Origin: Bog-366 sp963722555
Lineage (GTDB): Bacteria > Acidobacteriota > Terriglobia > UBA7540
Length of the DNA stretch: 64,000 nt
Assembly: GCA_963722555.1 (NCBI GenBank)
Contig: CAVRNQ010000007.1
Location: 744,001-808,000 of the forward strand
Direction: 5' to 3'
In this document: piece after piece, positions 9,108 to 19,233 of the stretch
Layout: every line of letters starts with the position of its first letter
Position numbering within the stretch: the first letter of the stretch is position 1
Program-made: the position numbers and the translations under genes
The notes under the pieces: model-generated
Database searches by the model: none
The model's input: the letters and a program-made list of their open reading frames with translations, nothing else
Told to the model about the DNA's origin: nothing

Positions 9108-10651
9108 TCCGCCGGAGGCATTTGCCAATCCGGAAAGAAGAAATCCTCAGCCTCGGTGCCCATCGCCTTGGGCACTTCGGCCGATTCAACCTGCTCCAGG
9201 TAGTGTTTAGCCTGCTCCGGCTGCTTCTGGATTTCGTAGGCCTGTGCAAGCAGCCGCTTCGCCGGGCGGTTGTTCGGATCGAGCCGAAGGGCCTCTTTCA
9301 GTTCAGCGATAGCCTCACGCACGTGCCCAGCACGTAGCTCGGACTTTCCCAGCCACTGATGAGCTTCCGGGCTTTGTGGATTCAGCCGGACCGCTTCCCG
9401 GAACTGTTGCACTGCTTCCTCCGGCTTGGCGGCCCGGCCAAGCACAATGCCGCGAAAGTAAGCCAGGAGGAAGCTCGAGCCCAGCCGCTTTTGAGCCTCC
9501 TCCAGCACTTCCGCCGCATCCTCCGGCCGCCCCTCTCGCATGAGGACCTGTGCCAGTCCGACGGCGCTCGTGGGTTCAGGATCTCCCTTCGCAATCAAAT
9601 CGCGGAACACATCCTCGGCTTCCTTGTAACGCGCGGACTTCATGTAAGCCGCGCCCAAGCGCAGTCGCAGCGCGTACGAACGCGGCAGGTGATCGAGAGC
9701 CTGCTGCGCGGCAGCCACGGCGTCAACATAATGTTGCTGTTCCATCAACTCCCGGGTCAGGTCGAGCCAGCGGTTTTCCTCCTGCGGCACGGTTTCGGCC
9801 GCGTTCCGGAACGCCCTGATTGCTTCTTCGTGGCGCTGCATTGCAGCCTCGGCGATGGCGATGACAGTCCACACTGCCCCTGAACGTTTTGAGGGGGGGA
9901 TCGAGCGAGCCGTTCTCTCCGCCTCCGCCGGCTGGCTCGCTTCCAGGTAGGCGAGCGCGAGATCGAACTGCACCCAGTCCGCGTTCGGGTACTGTGTCTC
10001 CAGACGCTGGAAAACCCCAATGCCCTCCGCCGGTTGCTGGCAGGCAATTCGCAGCGCGCCGAGTCGGACCAACTGCGTGTCGGTGAGATCAAAGTGCTGC
10101 ACCCGCGCGAGCACGCCGCGGCCGTCGGCCGTCAGGTGCAAACTTGCATAACCCGCGGCTGCCTGAAGGTAGAACTCCGCATCCTGGGGCCACACCCTTT
10201 TCGATTTATCCAGGTGGCCCATGGCATCCGGGTAATTTTTCAAATCCAGTTCCACGCGGCCAAGGTAATAGTGCGTGTAGGGATCGTCCGGCGAAAGATC
10301 GAGCGCCTTCTTCAGCGCCTCGCGCGCGGCATCCGGATGCCGTTCGGTCCACTCCAGGTGGCCGAGGTTGCGGTAAGCATCAACCATCTGCGGATTCAAG
10401 CGAATGGCCTCGCGATACTCGCTTGCGGCATCGTCGCCGCGGCCTAGCTGCGCCAGGGCGATCCCGCGGAAGTTGCGGATCGCCGCGTCGCGCGGATTCT
10501 CCTTCTCGGCTGCGGTGAGAGCCTCCAGCGCCTCATCCGTGCGGTTCTGTTGCAGCGCCATCAAGCCCTGCTGGTACGGAGACAGGGTCTGCGCGGCTCC
10601 TGACACGCTGGAAAGAGTAGCGAAGATAAGAATGATGGCTGGACGTTTCAT
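9089..10651 (-). CDS. Secreted tetratricopeptide-repeat protein
   Basis: From ATG 10651 the product has 520 residues. It has a signal peptide (MKRPAIILIFATLSSVSGAAQ) followed by about twelve TPR units that cover nearly the whole protein. The units use canonical spacing such as DEALEALTAAEKENPRDAAI and PEEAVQQFREAVRLNPQSPE. The start codon shares one base with the stop of the upstream TPR gene (TGATG), which implies translational coupling. No enzymatic domain is visible. The 3' end overlaps the convergent TPR gene by 19 bases. Confidence 0.85.
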   Translation of the reverse strand: MKRPAIILIFATLSSVSGAAQTLSPYQQGLMALQQNRTDEALEALTAAEKENPRDAAIRNFRGIALAQLGRGDDAASEYREAIRLNPQMVDAYRNLGHLEWTERHPDAAREALKKALDLSPDDPYTHYYLGRVELDLKNYPDAMGHLDKSKRVWPQDAEFYLQAAAGYASLHLTADGRGVLARVQHFDLTDTQLVRLGALRIACQQPAEGIGVFQRLETQYPNADWVQFDLALAYLEASQPAEAERTARSIPPSKRSGAVWTVIAIAEAAMQRHEEAIRAFRNAAETVPQEENRWLDLTRELMEQQHYVDAVAAAQQALDHLPRSYALRLRLGAAYMKSARYKEAEDVFRDLIAKGDPEPTSAVGLAQVLMREGRPEDAAEVLEEAQKRLGSSFLLAYFRGIVLGRAAKPEEAVQQFREAVRLNPQSPEAHQWLGKSELRAGHVREAIAELKEALRLDPNNRPAKRLLAQAYEIQKQPEQAKHYLEQVESAEVPKAMGTEAEDFFFPDWQMPPADQRASP

Positions 10652-12633
10652 CAAGGCTGATTCAGCGCCGCCTCCGCCGCGCCAATGCGCTGAACACGCT
10701 CTTCGTTGTTCCGGTGAGATACCACTCTGAGTTGATTAGACAATGCGAACTCCCGCTGCGCCTCCGCGGACTTCCCCATCGCCAGGTAAACACGCGCCAG
10801 CTCATAGTGAACTGTCCCATCCTTATCGCTGGGGGCTGCAATCTTCAGTTCCTTCTCAGCCTCGGGGTACCGATTCAGCCGGGTATAGGCGATTCCCATA
10901 AACTGGTGAACGTCAGGGTACTTCGGATCCAAATCGTAGACCTTCTTCAAGTATTCGAGCGCCTTGTCCGCTTGTCGCTCCTGCAAATAGGTGCTTCCCA
11001 GGTCGAACAGCGCCCCGGCATGACGAGGATTCAATCCGAGTTCCGCTTGGAACTGTTCTCGCGCTTCCTGCGTTTTGTATACTTTCCACTCCAGATGGCC
11101 GATCTGGTAATGAAGATTGGGCAGCGTGGGCCGCTTAGCGAGGGCTTTCTCGTACTCTTCAATCGCTTTGGAGTCCTCTCCCCGCGCCTCGTCCATGTCC
11201 CCGAGGACTTGGTGCGCCCGATGCGAATCCGGGTCGACTGCGAATAGCCGCAAGTACGCCACCAGCGCCAAGCGCTTGTAGCACCGGGCTTTCCAGTACT
11301 GCGCTTCGGGCGAGTCCACCTGCGAAGGCGCCAAGCCGTCCAGCGCGGCCAGCGCGCGCTCCGCCAGACCCGTCTCGTAAAGGGCTCGCGCTATTCCCAG
11401 GCGCAGGTTTGTGGTCAGCGGCTGTTTGAGCATCGGAGTCGAACAGGCGGCAACCGGCTGGAGGAGGTCCGTAGCAAGCCAGGTCCGGATTTGCCCCACG
11501 GTGCAAGGCGAAACAGATTTGCCCGAATCCGAATCCCCAGCACCGGCCGCGCTCGCTACCGCCCGCGTGGGGTCCTCCTGCGTGGAGATGAACGCCAAGG
11601 CCAACCGGCTTGCGGACCCGGGCTGGGATTCAATTTGGGACCGTAGCCCAGTTAATTGGGCACGCAAATTCTCCGGGAGATTCTCCTGGGAAGTGTCACC
11701 GAATCCAAACTCTCGCACACCGAGGATCGCTTCCGAACGCGCCGGGTCCTGCGCGAGCGCCTGGGACCAGTCTGCCAACGCCGCCGGGACATCGCCCCTC
11801 AGGAGCTTAACCTCACCCCGCCGCACCAGGGCCCTCAGGCTGTCGGGCGCGACGAGCAACTCGGCGGCGATCTCATCCTCGGCGCGTTTCAGACTGCCGG
11901 CATGCAGCAGTACCTCGGCGATCTCGATGTGCAGGCCTGCGCGGGCGGGCGATGCCTTGAGGGCGTTCTCAAGGTGCAACATGGCGACGGGCAGATAACC
12001 GCTCGCAGCGTAATTCTCCGCGAGCAGTTGCTGAAGAAAGCTCGATTCCGATGTCTTCTGCTGAATCCGGTCCGCAGCGTCCTTGCCAAGTTGCTGGTAG
12101 GCTTGGCCAAGCAAATACAACAGATCGATGCTATAGGGATTCGCGCGCAGCCCTGCCTGCAAGGCAGTCACCTGCCGGGAAGTCCGGCCGGTCACCTGAT
12201 ACGCGGATGCCAGCCACGACCAGGCGTCGGGGAGATCCGGCCTGGCACGAACGGCAGCCTCCAGGTGTGGTGTGGCCCGCTTCGCATCTCCCAGCTTGCA
12301 GTAGTCTACCCCTAGAAAGAACTGCGCGCCCGCCAAGCCGGGCTTTAACCGGACAGCTTTTTCAAACAGGGCGAGCGCATCCTGGGGGCGACTCTGGAGC
12401 TCATAGACGAGCCCCAGATTCATGTATGCTTCCGCAAATCCGGGAGAAAGACTTATGACCTTGCGATATTCCCGTTCGGCAGTTGCGTAGTCCTTTTGCT
12501 GCTGGGCCTGCTGTGCCGCAGCCCAGGAAGCCTCGACCGCGGGAGACAAGGATGAGTGCGGATTCGGTTCCTGCCCCCTGCTTGGCATCGCTAGAATGAG
12601 CAGCACGAAGCAGCAGGCAAGAGGAACCGACAT
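10651..12633 (-). CDS. Secreted tetratricopeptide-repeat protein, large
   Basis: Starting at ATG 12633 the protein has about 660 residues with signal peptide MSVPLACCFVLLILAMPSRG. Alternative in-frame ATGs at 12669 and 12711 would add 12 or 26 residues, and none has a clear ribosome site. TPR arrays occupy both ends (about 35-310 and 430-640). The middle section (about 310-430) is less regular and contains Cys residues (SPCTVGQ, AACSTPM) that could form a disulfide after export. It is the first gene of a coupled pair with the TPR gene at 9089. The function is unknown beyond a likely periplasmic scaffold. Confidence 0.8.
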   Translation of the reverse strand: MSVPLACCFVLLILAMPSRGQEPNPHSSLSPAVEASWAAAQQAQQQKDYATAEREYRKVISLSPGFAEAYMNLGLVYELQSRPQDALALFEKAVRLKPGLAGAQFFLGVDYCKLGDAKRATPHLEAAVRARPDLPDAWSWLASAYQVTGRTSRQVTALQAGLRANPYSIDLLYLLGQAYQQLGKDAADRIQQKTSESSFLQQLLAENYAASGYLPVAMLHLENALKASPARAGLHIEIAEVLLHAGSLKRAEDEIAAELLVAPDSLRALVRRGEVKLLRGDVPAALADWSQALAQDPARSEAILGVREFGFGDTSQENLPENLRAQLTGLRSQIESQPGSASRLALAFISTQEDPTRAVASAAGAGDSDSGKSVSPCTVGQIRTWLATDLLQPVAACSTPMLKQPLTTNLRLGIARALYETGLAERALAALDGLAPSQVDSPEAQYWKARCYKRLALVAYLRLFAVDPDSHRAHQVLGDMDEARGEDSKAIEEYEKALAKRPTLPNLHYQIGHLEWKVYKTQEAREQFQAELGLNPRHAGALFDLGSTYLQERQADKALEYLKKVYDLDPKYPDVHQFMGIAYTRLNRYPEAEKELKIAAPSDKDGTVHYELARVYLAMGKSAEAQREFALSNQLRVVSHRNNEERVQRIGAAEAALNQP

Positions 12634-13022
12634 CCGTCTATACGGTGTTGCAGAATAGAAACCAAGCATGCCGGAATAATAGGCAGAAACGGGCGAGTCC
12701 GCAAATCCCATTGTGAATGGCCAGCTCGGTTCGCAGAGGGAATGTGCCACCAGTTTCTCCCTGAAATGGTTTGATGCAAGTGTTCCGGTTCAGTCGAATT
12801 GGGAAACTTCAGGAAGTCTGCCGAAGCTCAACACCAGCGCTGTTCACTTAACGCAAGTAACTGGGGGCCTGAGATCGCCCCACTGTCCCGGCGCTGTCCT
12901 CGGCGCCGAGAATCACGGTGAGGATGCCGGCATTACAATGGGGATCGCACGCATTACCCCCCGCAGCATGCTGATTGCGGTAGGCGAATGTGGACGTTCA
13001 AGTTAGTCCTGGTTCCATTCAT
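12634..13022. other. Intergenic region, no gene seen
   Basis: These 390 bases separate the start of the TPR operon from the end of the hydrolase gene at 13023. They should hold the TPR promoter and the terminator of the leftward carbohydrate operon. I see no convincing promoter hexamers or hairpin. Confidence 0.4.
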
Positions 13023-15608
13023 TCAGATAGACCCAGGAGGGGAATAATCAGGGTCCATTTCGGGCTTGCGCAGCCCTGCCAGCTCCAGCGCTTGCAGCAC
13101 AAACGCGTTCCAGGCAAAGACGCGATGGTAACCGAAGAACGGGTGAGCCGCATCGGTCGCGAGATACTCTTGGCTCGTTGGAAAGTCGGGGTCGACGCTA
13201 ATCTCCGCCCAGAGGCGGTTGGCGATAGCCTTGTCGGCTTTGCTCCAACCGTGAAGCTTACCGGCGACGTACCCGCAAATCTCAATTCGCATCCAACTCC
13301 CGCCGTTGTAATAGATGCCGTCCATTCGGTGATTCGCATAGTTGGCCGCAAAGGAGTCACTGATCATCGGGTGCCATGCGTCCGAGGCGTAGCGCCACCC
13401 CTTCCCTTCCTCCGTGATACCAATGAGGATCGCCCGTGCCGTGCCGCCGGTTTCGGGATAGGGAGCATCCTTTCGCGGGAGGAACACCGGCATGCGGTCA
13501 AGATGGTTACACATCATCTCATCTGTAAGCATTTTCCGGTTGAACAGCCAGAGTGAGAGAAACTCAGGAAAGACTTCGTCAAAGCCGATGGCGTCCGTAA
13601 CGTTGCGCACCGGGCGGACGATCTTCCGCACTGGATCGTAGTAGCTGCGGTAGGCCTCCTCCGCTTTTGCGATGTAATCTTCAGAGACGTTTTCACTGAT
13701 TCCCGGGATGTTGAGTTCTTTAATCGTGCGCAGGGTCACCGCCCACATGCCCTGGCTGGTGCAGATGTCAGTAGTACCCTTGGGATAATCGATCACGTCG
13801 TTCATGCCGACAACGAACTGCGCCCAGCAGATGCCGTCGCGGCGGGGGTCATAGGTCCGAAGGCAATAATCCGCCGCCTTCCGCACCTTATCCATCGGCA
13901 GCTTGGTACTGAACCGGCGGCGATTCAGGAGCGCCCACACGAGCCATAACGGCGTCGAGTCGTTCGATTTGCGCTCCAGGTTGGCCATGTTGGGTTCTAT
14001 CAGCGTGTTGATGGCCCCATTAGTTCCCTGGTTATCGGCCCAGAGATTGAAGACACCCTCGTTCAGGTCGCGGTTGTGGACACCGTTCAGCGCGAAAAAG
14101 CTGTCGCGGAAGTACATCTCACCTGCCGCGGAGTACCAGATGCTCGGTGCGCACATTGGCCGGAAGGCCTGTGGTCCGGCGATCCAGCAGAGCATCATCA
14201 AGTCGGCGTACAGCACCTTTTCCGTCTCGCCGCCTTTGAAGCCGAAGGCGTCAGCCAGGTGAAGCTGGCTGGCCAGGCGATACCCTCGAACCGTATCCGG
14301 CGTCTGGTCATCCACAAAGACGAAAGCCGTTTTCTGCTCCGCGCGGTCCATCTCGAGGCGGTGATAAGGTTCGCGGCGCGCTTTCAGGCGGCGAACTTCA
14401 AGACCGCGCAGTGTGATCGGCCTCGACCCGCCCGGCGCCTCGCGGTTTATGGCTTGTTCCGATTGCGGCATCGAGATGAACAGCGCACCGCCGCGCCCCC
14501 GCAACGAGTAGACAAAGACTTTGGTCCGGAATTCGGACCAGCCCTCCGGCGATTCAGGCACACGGGCGTTATACAGCGTGGTGTCCTCTAGCTTACGCCG
14601 CCGCTCGTCGACGTCCCAAACCTGCACCGCAAACGGCTGCGACGAACGATACTCCAAGCGCACGGAGTAGACCTCGCCGCCTCTTGCCGGGAACGGGATG
14701 ACCACACCGTCCTCGGAACCCCGCGGGGAAAGGACCGTTGCACCATTCCGCTCTTCCAGAGTTACCTCTCCCAGCTTACTCCACGAAGAAACCGGCGGCA
14801 GCGCCACAGCCTCACTGGAGTCATCGTCCTCTGCCTGCACGAGCGCCTCGCCGAACGTCTGCTGCACGAAGAGTTTCCCCTCGGCCCGTTCCTCGGGGCG
14901 GCAGACATAATTTAGGTTGGCATCAGGAATTCTCTGTGGGGCAGGTTTCACAGGCCACCCATCCCGGCGAATCATCCGGCTCCAGTAATTACGGTAGCCG
15001 GAGTCCGTGAGCAGGCCGACAGTGACGCCATTCTTCGTGCGGAAGCCGGCTGCCGGGTAATACTCGTGCATCGGCCCGCCCTGGCAGTCCGGTTGATTGA
15101 AACTCCAGAACTTCGTCGGTGATTCCTCCGGTTCCAAACGGTTGCACACCTGGTAGAACAGCATGTACATGTCGTTCTGGTGCAGCCGGATCCTCTTTCG
15201 CACGACGTGCGGTGTGACAACGTCGTACTCCACCTGCGCAAAGACCGTGGTGTTAAGGTTCTGGAGCTTACACTCGCCGTTCAGCGTCACATGTGTTGTA
15301 TCACCCATCCACGATGTGGCCTTCCAGTTTTCCGCGTGATCCTCCAGACTGCGCTCGCCATTTTGAAAAACCGCCGAAAACTCCCCGCCACTGTTGTGCC
15401 GCGCGATGGGCTGGCCGCCGAAGAGAATGGTTACAGCGTAGCCCCGCTGGGCATCACCAATGACCTTCAACGTCAAAGGCCCAGCCTCGGTGACGCTTGC
15501 CGAAGAACTGACTTTTCCTGGGTTCGATCGCCATGCCATACTCGTGCCAAGACTGCTCGTAATCGATCTTTCGATGAACTGCCGCCGCGACATTTTTCTG
15601 GAAGCCAT
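13023..15608 (-). CDS. Tat-exported putative six-hairpin glycosidase
   Basis: I chose ATG 15608, giving 861 residues that begin MASRKMSRRQFIERS, a twin-arginine signal. The first half is beta-rich with sugar-enzyme-like blocks (FWSFNQPDCQGGPMHEYYPA). A jelly-roll-like section in the middle (VRLEYRSSQPFAVQVWDVD) could bind carbohydrate. The C-terminal 350 residues are helical and aromatic (RKAADYCLRTYDPRRDGICW, YYNGGSWMRIEICGYVAGKL), as expected for an (alpha/alpha)6 hydrolase. I cannot assign a GH family. It is the last gene of a leftward cluster with a TonB receptor and a GH130-like protein, so a role in degrading an imported glycan is inferred. Confidence 0.65.
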   Translation of the reverse strand: MASRKMSRRQFIERSITSSLGTSMAWRSNPGKVSSSASVTEAGPLTLKVIGDAQRGYAVTILFGGQPIARHNSGGEFSAVFQNGERSLEDHAENWKATSWMGDTTHVTLNGECKLQNLNTTVFAQVEYDVVTPHVVRKRIRLHQNDMYMLFYQVCNRLEPEESPTKFWSFNQPDCQGGPMHEYYPAAGFRTKNGVTVGLLTDSGYRNYWSRMIRRDGWPVKPAPQRIPDANLNYVCRPEERAEGKLFVQQTFGEALVQAEDDDSSEAVALPPVSSWSKLGEVTLEERNGATVLSPRGSEDGVVIPFPARGGEVYSVRLEYRSSQPFAVQVWDVDERRRKLEDTTLYNARVPESPEGWSEFRTKVFVYSLRGRGGALFISMPQSEQAINREAPGGSRPITLRGLEVRRLKARREPYHRLEMDRAEQKTAFVFVDDQTPDTVRGYRLASQLHLADAFGFKGGETEKVLYADLMMLCWIAGPQAFRPMCAPSIWYSAAGEMYFRDSFFALNGVHNRDLNEGVFNLWADNQGTNGAINTLIEPNMANLERKSNDSTPLWLVWALLNRRRFSTKLPMDKVRKAADYCLRTYDPRRDGICWAQFVVGMNDVIDYPKGTTDICTSQGMWAVTLRTIKELNIPGISENVSEDYIAKAEEAYRSYYDPVRKIVRPVRNVTDAIGFDEVFPEFLSLWLFNRKMLTDEMMCNHLDRMPVFLPRKDAPYPETGGTARAILIGITEEGKGWRYASDAWHPMISDSFAANYANHRMDGIYYNGGSWMRIEICGYVAGKLHGWSKADKAIANRLWAEISVDPDFPTSQEYLATDAAHPFFGYHRVFAWNAFVLQALELAGLRKPEMDPDYSPPGSI

Positions 15609-15699
15609 AATGTTTTTTCCCTGCTCAGAGGTGCGATCTAAAGACCTCCACGCACAATCCCGATCAACGGACTGGACCACCACTTACGCCGGCACGAAA

Positions 15700-16710
15700 C
15701 TAACGCGATTCTGCGGCTACCACGCCAATGCCTTTGTCCGCTCCGCCGTAGTAAAACAGCCATTGGCCCCGGCGACGGACAAGTCCCTCCACAAAAACCA
15801 CGTTGGGCACTTGCCCAACCTTCTCCCAGGTCATGACGGGATGGAAGATCGGCTTGTCCGCACGCGCAATGACCTTGGTTGGATCAGCCTTATCAAAGAG
15901 AACCCAACCTGTGGAATACAGCAGATTGTCGTCAGCTCCGTTGTAAACCAGGAAAATACCCTCGGGAGTAACCATAGGAGGTGGCCCTGGTTCCGCCAGT
16001 TTGGAATCAAAATACTTCGGACGCGGGGAGATCACGGGGTGGTCCAGCGCATTGGCCCAATGCAAGAGGTCTTCCGAATAAGCCACACCCATTTGTCCTG
16101 CAGTATCGCTGGCGTCGCCCAAGTAATACATCCAATACTTACCGTTAATCTTCTCCGGGAGGATTGCCCCGGACTTAGTCCAGCCGGCGTTCCACTTACC
16201 TTTGTAAGCTGGCAGGATGACCCCGTGCCGGACCCAATGGATCAGGTCAGAGGACGTGGCCAGGCACAATTGTGCGTCTCTCTTGCTCGGCCCCACTCCG
16301 TCAACGTCGTTATAGCCCGTGTAAGTCATGTAGTACGTTCCGTTGATCTCGACGACGCGAGGATCCTCTGTCCCCCCGCCTTTCTCATAGGGCGCTTCGG
16401 GGCCGAAGACGGGGTTGGGGGAGCGCTGGAAGTGAACCCCGTCCTCGCTCAAAGCATATCCGAGCCTAGAAGTTCCCCTCTTATCCTGAGCCCGGTAAAG
16501 CATCACAATCTTTCCGTTCTTCTCCACCACGGCGGGATTAAAGGTCCCGGCGGATTCAAAGCCGGTGCCCTGCGGAGATATGACCGGTTCAGGCGAAAGC
16601 CGGTTCCAGGAGCCGAACGGTGGGCTGAACTGAGCGGCAGCGAATAGACCAACAGCGAAGAGGAGTGTGGCGCTGGTCCGGAAAAGATAGCGAATCTCAC
16701 GTCCGGTCAT
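15700..16710 (-). CDS. GH130/GH43-like five-bladed beta-propeller protein, exported
   Basis: ATG 16710 follows AAGGAGA at eight bases and gives 336 residues with an N-terminal membrane or signal segment (TSATLLFAVGLFAAAQ). The rest is a five-bladed propeller: NPAVVEKNGKIVMLYRAQD, GGGTEDPRVVEINGTYYMTY, GWTKSGAILPEKINGKYWMY, PPPMVTPEGIFLVYNGAD and a last blade with GQWLFYYGGADKGIGVV. The TEDPRV block is typical of GH130 beta-mannoside phosphorylases and mannosidases. The export signal argues for hydrolysis rather than intracellular phosphorolysis. It lies 64 bases after the 764-residue protein upstream and 91 bases before the last hydrolase gene, so all are probably one operon. Confidence 0.75.
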   Translation of the reverse strand: MTGREIRYLFRTSATLLFAVGLFAAAQFSPPFGSWNRLSPEPVISPQGTGFESAGTFNPAVVEKNGKIVMLYRAQDKRGTSRLGYALSEDGVHFQRSPNPVFGPEAPYEKGGGTEDPRVVEINGTYYMTYTGYNDVDGVGPSKRDAQLCLATSSDLIHWVRHGVILPAYKGKWNAGWTKSGAILPEKINGKYWMYYLGDASDTAGQMGVAYSEDLLHWANALDHPVISPRPKYFDSKLAEPGPPPMVTPEGIFLVYNGADDNLLYSTGWVLFDKADPTKVIARADKPIFHPVMTWEKVGQVPNVVFVEGLVRRRGQWLFYYGGADKGIGVVAAESR

Positions 16711-16774
16711 CGATTGCGATCTCCTTCCTTGCGGGCTTGCCTGCGTACCGAGGGACGCCGCCCGAGGTTGCACC

Positions 16775-19069
16775 TCAGTACTCGGCTTTGATTCGAACAT
16801 GTTTTCCCGCCCCAACCCGAATCGCTCCGCTTGCCGTTTCGTCTCCAACCGTAAGCTTCACTGGAGCTCCTTGAGCGACGGGAATAGAAACCTCCGCGGT
16901 CCGGGCGGAATCCGTGGGGTTGAAGAGAATGAAATTCAGCTCTCGGGGCGGAAATTTGTTGGAGTCAAAAGCATCCGGCAGGTCCAGGTTCACGAGCATC
17001 AGTTCGCGGTCACTCGTCGTGCCCAGAGCCTCGAACATCAGGTACAACCACAGGACTTCTCCGCTGCCGTAAATTTCCTTTCCGACCACTCCTGTCTGGC
17101 CGCCCAACTCGAGCGTGCCCAGGTTTTCATAGGGGATGAAAGGCAGCGGCGATTGCTTCGCCGAAGTGTCGTGGCAAACGTCAAAGTAATAGAAATTGTT
17201 GCGCCGCTGCTGATCCATGAAGGGAAGTAATCCGTCGACCATCACACCGCGCTTCAAGACGCCCGTCCAGGGCAGGATGGCTTCAACATTTTCCTTGAAG
17301 GCCGGATAGAGGATGGACGCGGCGGCCTGAAACATGCCGCGAATGTCGTGCGTCTTCTGACTGGGGTCGCTCGACCAGTAGAGCATCCGCAACTGCTCGT
17401 AGAGGAGGTAGCGCGCGGCATCCTGCATTCCCAGTTCAGCCGCCGCCAGAGCTCCAAAGGCCAGTTCCTGCGGCTCATGGAAGAGGCTTGCGGCTCGGAC
17501 CGTGGTCAGCACGTCAACCGCACGGCGCGCTTCGTCCAGGTATTTCGCGTCGCCCGTCAGATGGTGCGCGATCACACCCCCCCACGCGTAGAGCCCGCCC
17601 ACGGCGTAATTCGTGCCCTCGCCCTTCTGATCCAGGTTGCCGGTACGGTAGTAGATTGGAAAGAGGTAGTCGTAACGGTGCGCCATGCGAATGGCCGTTT
17701 CGTAAGCATGCAGGAAGTTATCGGTCAGCGTTTTCAATCGCGAGAGTGTGCCGATCACCGGATACTTGATCAGGCTGTTCTCAAATGGGTACCAGGAATC
17801 CGCCGTTTCGTTTTCACCGCGGATGAAGTCGTTGCTGATGCTCTGCGTGTCCTCCTGGTAAAAGAGCGGCATGCTTTCGAGCAATTCACTCACGACTTGC
17901 TGGTGCGCTGAGTCCGGATGAAGCTTCAGATAGAGCAACGAAGGCCACAAGACATCGGCCATCGTCATCAGCTCGAAATTCTTTCCGGTCTCGTGCCAGA
18001 CCTCGGAGGTCGACTTCACATAGGCGCGCAGCCCGCAGTGGCCATTGACGCTGATCAGCGCCACATCTTTCTGCTGGATGTCGCGGACGGTTCCCGCCGC
18101 AAATTCCTTCCAACTGGTGGCGCATTTCGGCCATGCGAGTTTTTCCTCGAAGAGGGGGAGCAATGCCTCCATCCAGCGGCTCACGGCCTGCCGTTCCGTG
18201 ATCAGGTCTTTGAAGCTGCGCTGCAGAAGAAAGTAGGTGAAACGCACCTCGCCCGCCGGCAGCAGGTCTCCGGTGGCCTGGTTCGCGATCAACCCAATTC
18301 CCAGTCGCTGATTACCACCTCTCTCCAGCACGGAGACCGTCGCGCAGCGGTAGCCGAGAAAGCGCGGGATGTTGTCGAGCGACATCCAGCTCATCGCGCT
18401 CATGTCGAAGTACATCATGGTCTCGACGCCGTTGTTGGCGTCCTGCAAATAAACCGCCGGCAGGTCGTTGCCTGCGGCGCCAAGGGAGTTGCGCGTGGGC
18501 TGGTCCAGCAGAATCCTGCGCCAGCTTGCCGATTGCCCTTCCATCATGGTTGAGGTGGAGCTGAGCCAGAGGATGATTTGCGGCTCGAGCACCTCGCCTT
18601 GCTGAAGTCGCATGTCGCGCGGCAGGCGGAGCGTGGTTGCGAACCGAAACCATGCCGTGTTGGCAAGGCTGGTGATCGTGGTGTTCCAAGTGTACTCGAG
18701 GGGCGAGCCGTCTTGTGCCGCGGCACGCCCGCTTCCTGCCAGCTCCAGGACGGAGTCCGCGCCGGATTTCGCAACTCGTCCGGAACTGAGAGCGAACTGA
18801 AAGCCGGGCCCCGACACGAGCTGGTTATCCGGAATCGAACCGTCTACCCAGCCGCTCTTATCGTCACGAACAAAACTCTGGTACGTCACCGTGCCATGAC
18901 GGCTAGTCACCGCGATCCGTTGCTGGCCGTTCGCGATCTCCCACGAGTCAGCGCTCGCTTGTGACGGTTGACTTTCCGCGGCGGAGGGCCCATAGAGAAC
19001 CGAGGAGGGGAGCCATACGAGAGGTGCAGACAGCGCTCCGGCAGTTTTGAAGAAAGCACGTCTATTCAT
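16775..19069 (-). CDS. Exported large protein with helical C-terminal domain, probable carbohydrate-active enzyme
   Basis: From ATG 19069 the protein has 764 residues and begins MNRRAFFKTAGALSAPLVW, a Tat-like signal with a hydrophobic core. The first third is beta-rich. The middle and C-terminal parts contain aromatic and acidic blocks typical of (alpha/alpha)n barrels, such as NDFIRGENETADSWYPFENS, GTNYAVGGLYAWGGVIAHHL and GEVLWLYLMFEALG. A short beta domain ends the protein. I cannot name a GH or PL family. The gene lies between the TonB receptor and the GH130-like protein in the same orientation, which supports a role in glycan breakdown. Confidence 0.6.
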   Translation of the reverse strand: MNRRAFFKTAGALSAPLVWLPSSVLYGPSAAESQPSQASADSWEIANGQQRIAVTSRHGTVTYQSFVRDDKSGWVDGSIPDNQLVSGPGFQFALSSGRVAKSGADSVLELAGSGRAAAQDGSPLEYTWNTTITSLANTAWFRFATTLRLPRDMRLQQGEVLEPQIILWLSSTSTMMEGQSASWRRILLDQPTRNSLGAAGNDLPAVYLQDANNGVETMMYFDMSAMSWMSLDNIPRFLGYRCATVSVLERGGNQRLGIGLIANQATGDLLPAGEVRFTYFLLQRSFKDLITERQAVSRWMEALLPLFEEKLAWPKCATSWKEFAAGTVRDIQQKDVALISVNGHCGLRAYVKSTSEVWHETGKNFELMTMADVLWPSLLYLKLHPDSAHQQVVSELLESMPLFYQEDTQSISNDFIRGENETADSWYPFENSLIKYPVIGTLSRLKTLTDNFLHAYETAIRMAHRYDYLFPIYYRTGNLDQKGEGTNYAVGGLYAWGGVIAHHLTGDAKYLDEARRAVDVLTTVRAASLFHEPQELAFGALAAAELGMQDAARYLLYEQLRMLYWSSDPSQKTHDIRGMFQAAASILYPAFKENVEAILPWTGVLKRGVMVDGLLPFMDQQRRNNFYYFDVCHDTSAKQSPLPFIPYENLGTLELGGQTGVVGKEIYGSGEVLWLYLMFEALGTTSDRELMLVNLDLPDAFDSNKFPPRELNFILFNPTDSARTAEVSIPVAQGAPVKLTVGDETASGAIRVGAGKHVRIKAEY

Positions 19070-19233
19070 GTTGAAAATCCCGGGATCGCACGCCGACCTG
19101 AGGGAGGATCCATGTGGCTCGCGCCAGTGCAAAATGTAACGACCGAATGGATCCCCCGTCAAACAAGCGGGAGCCACCGTGCCCCGGCATGCGAGGGAGT
19201 CGTACAAGCGGGGGGCACGGTGGACGCCGCGGT

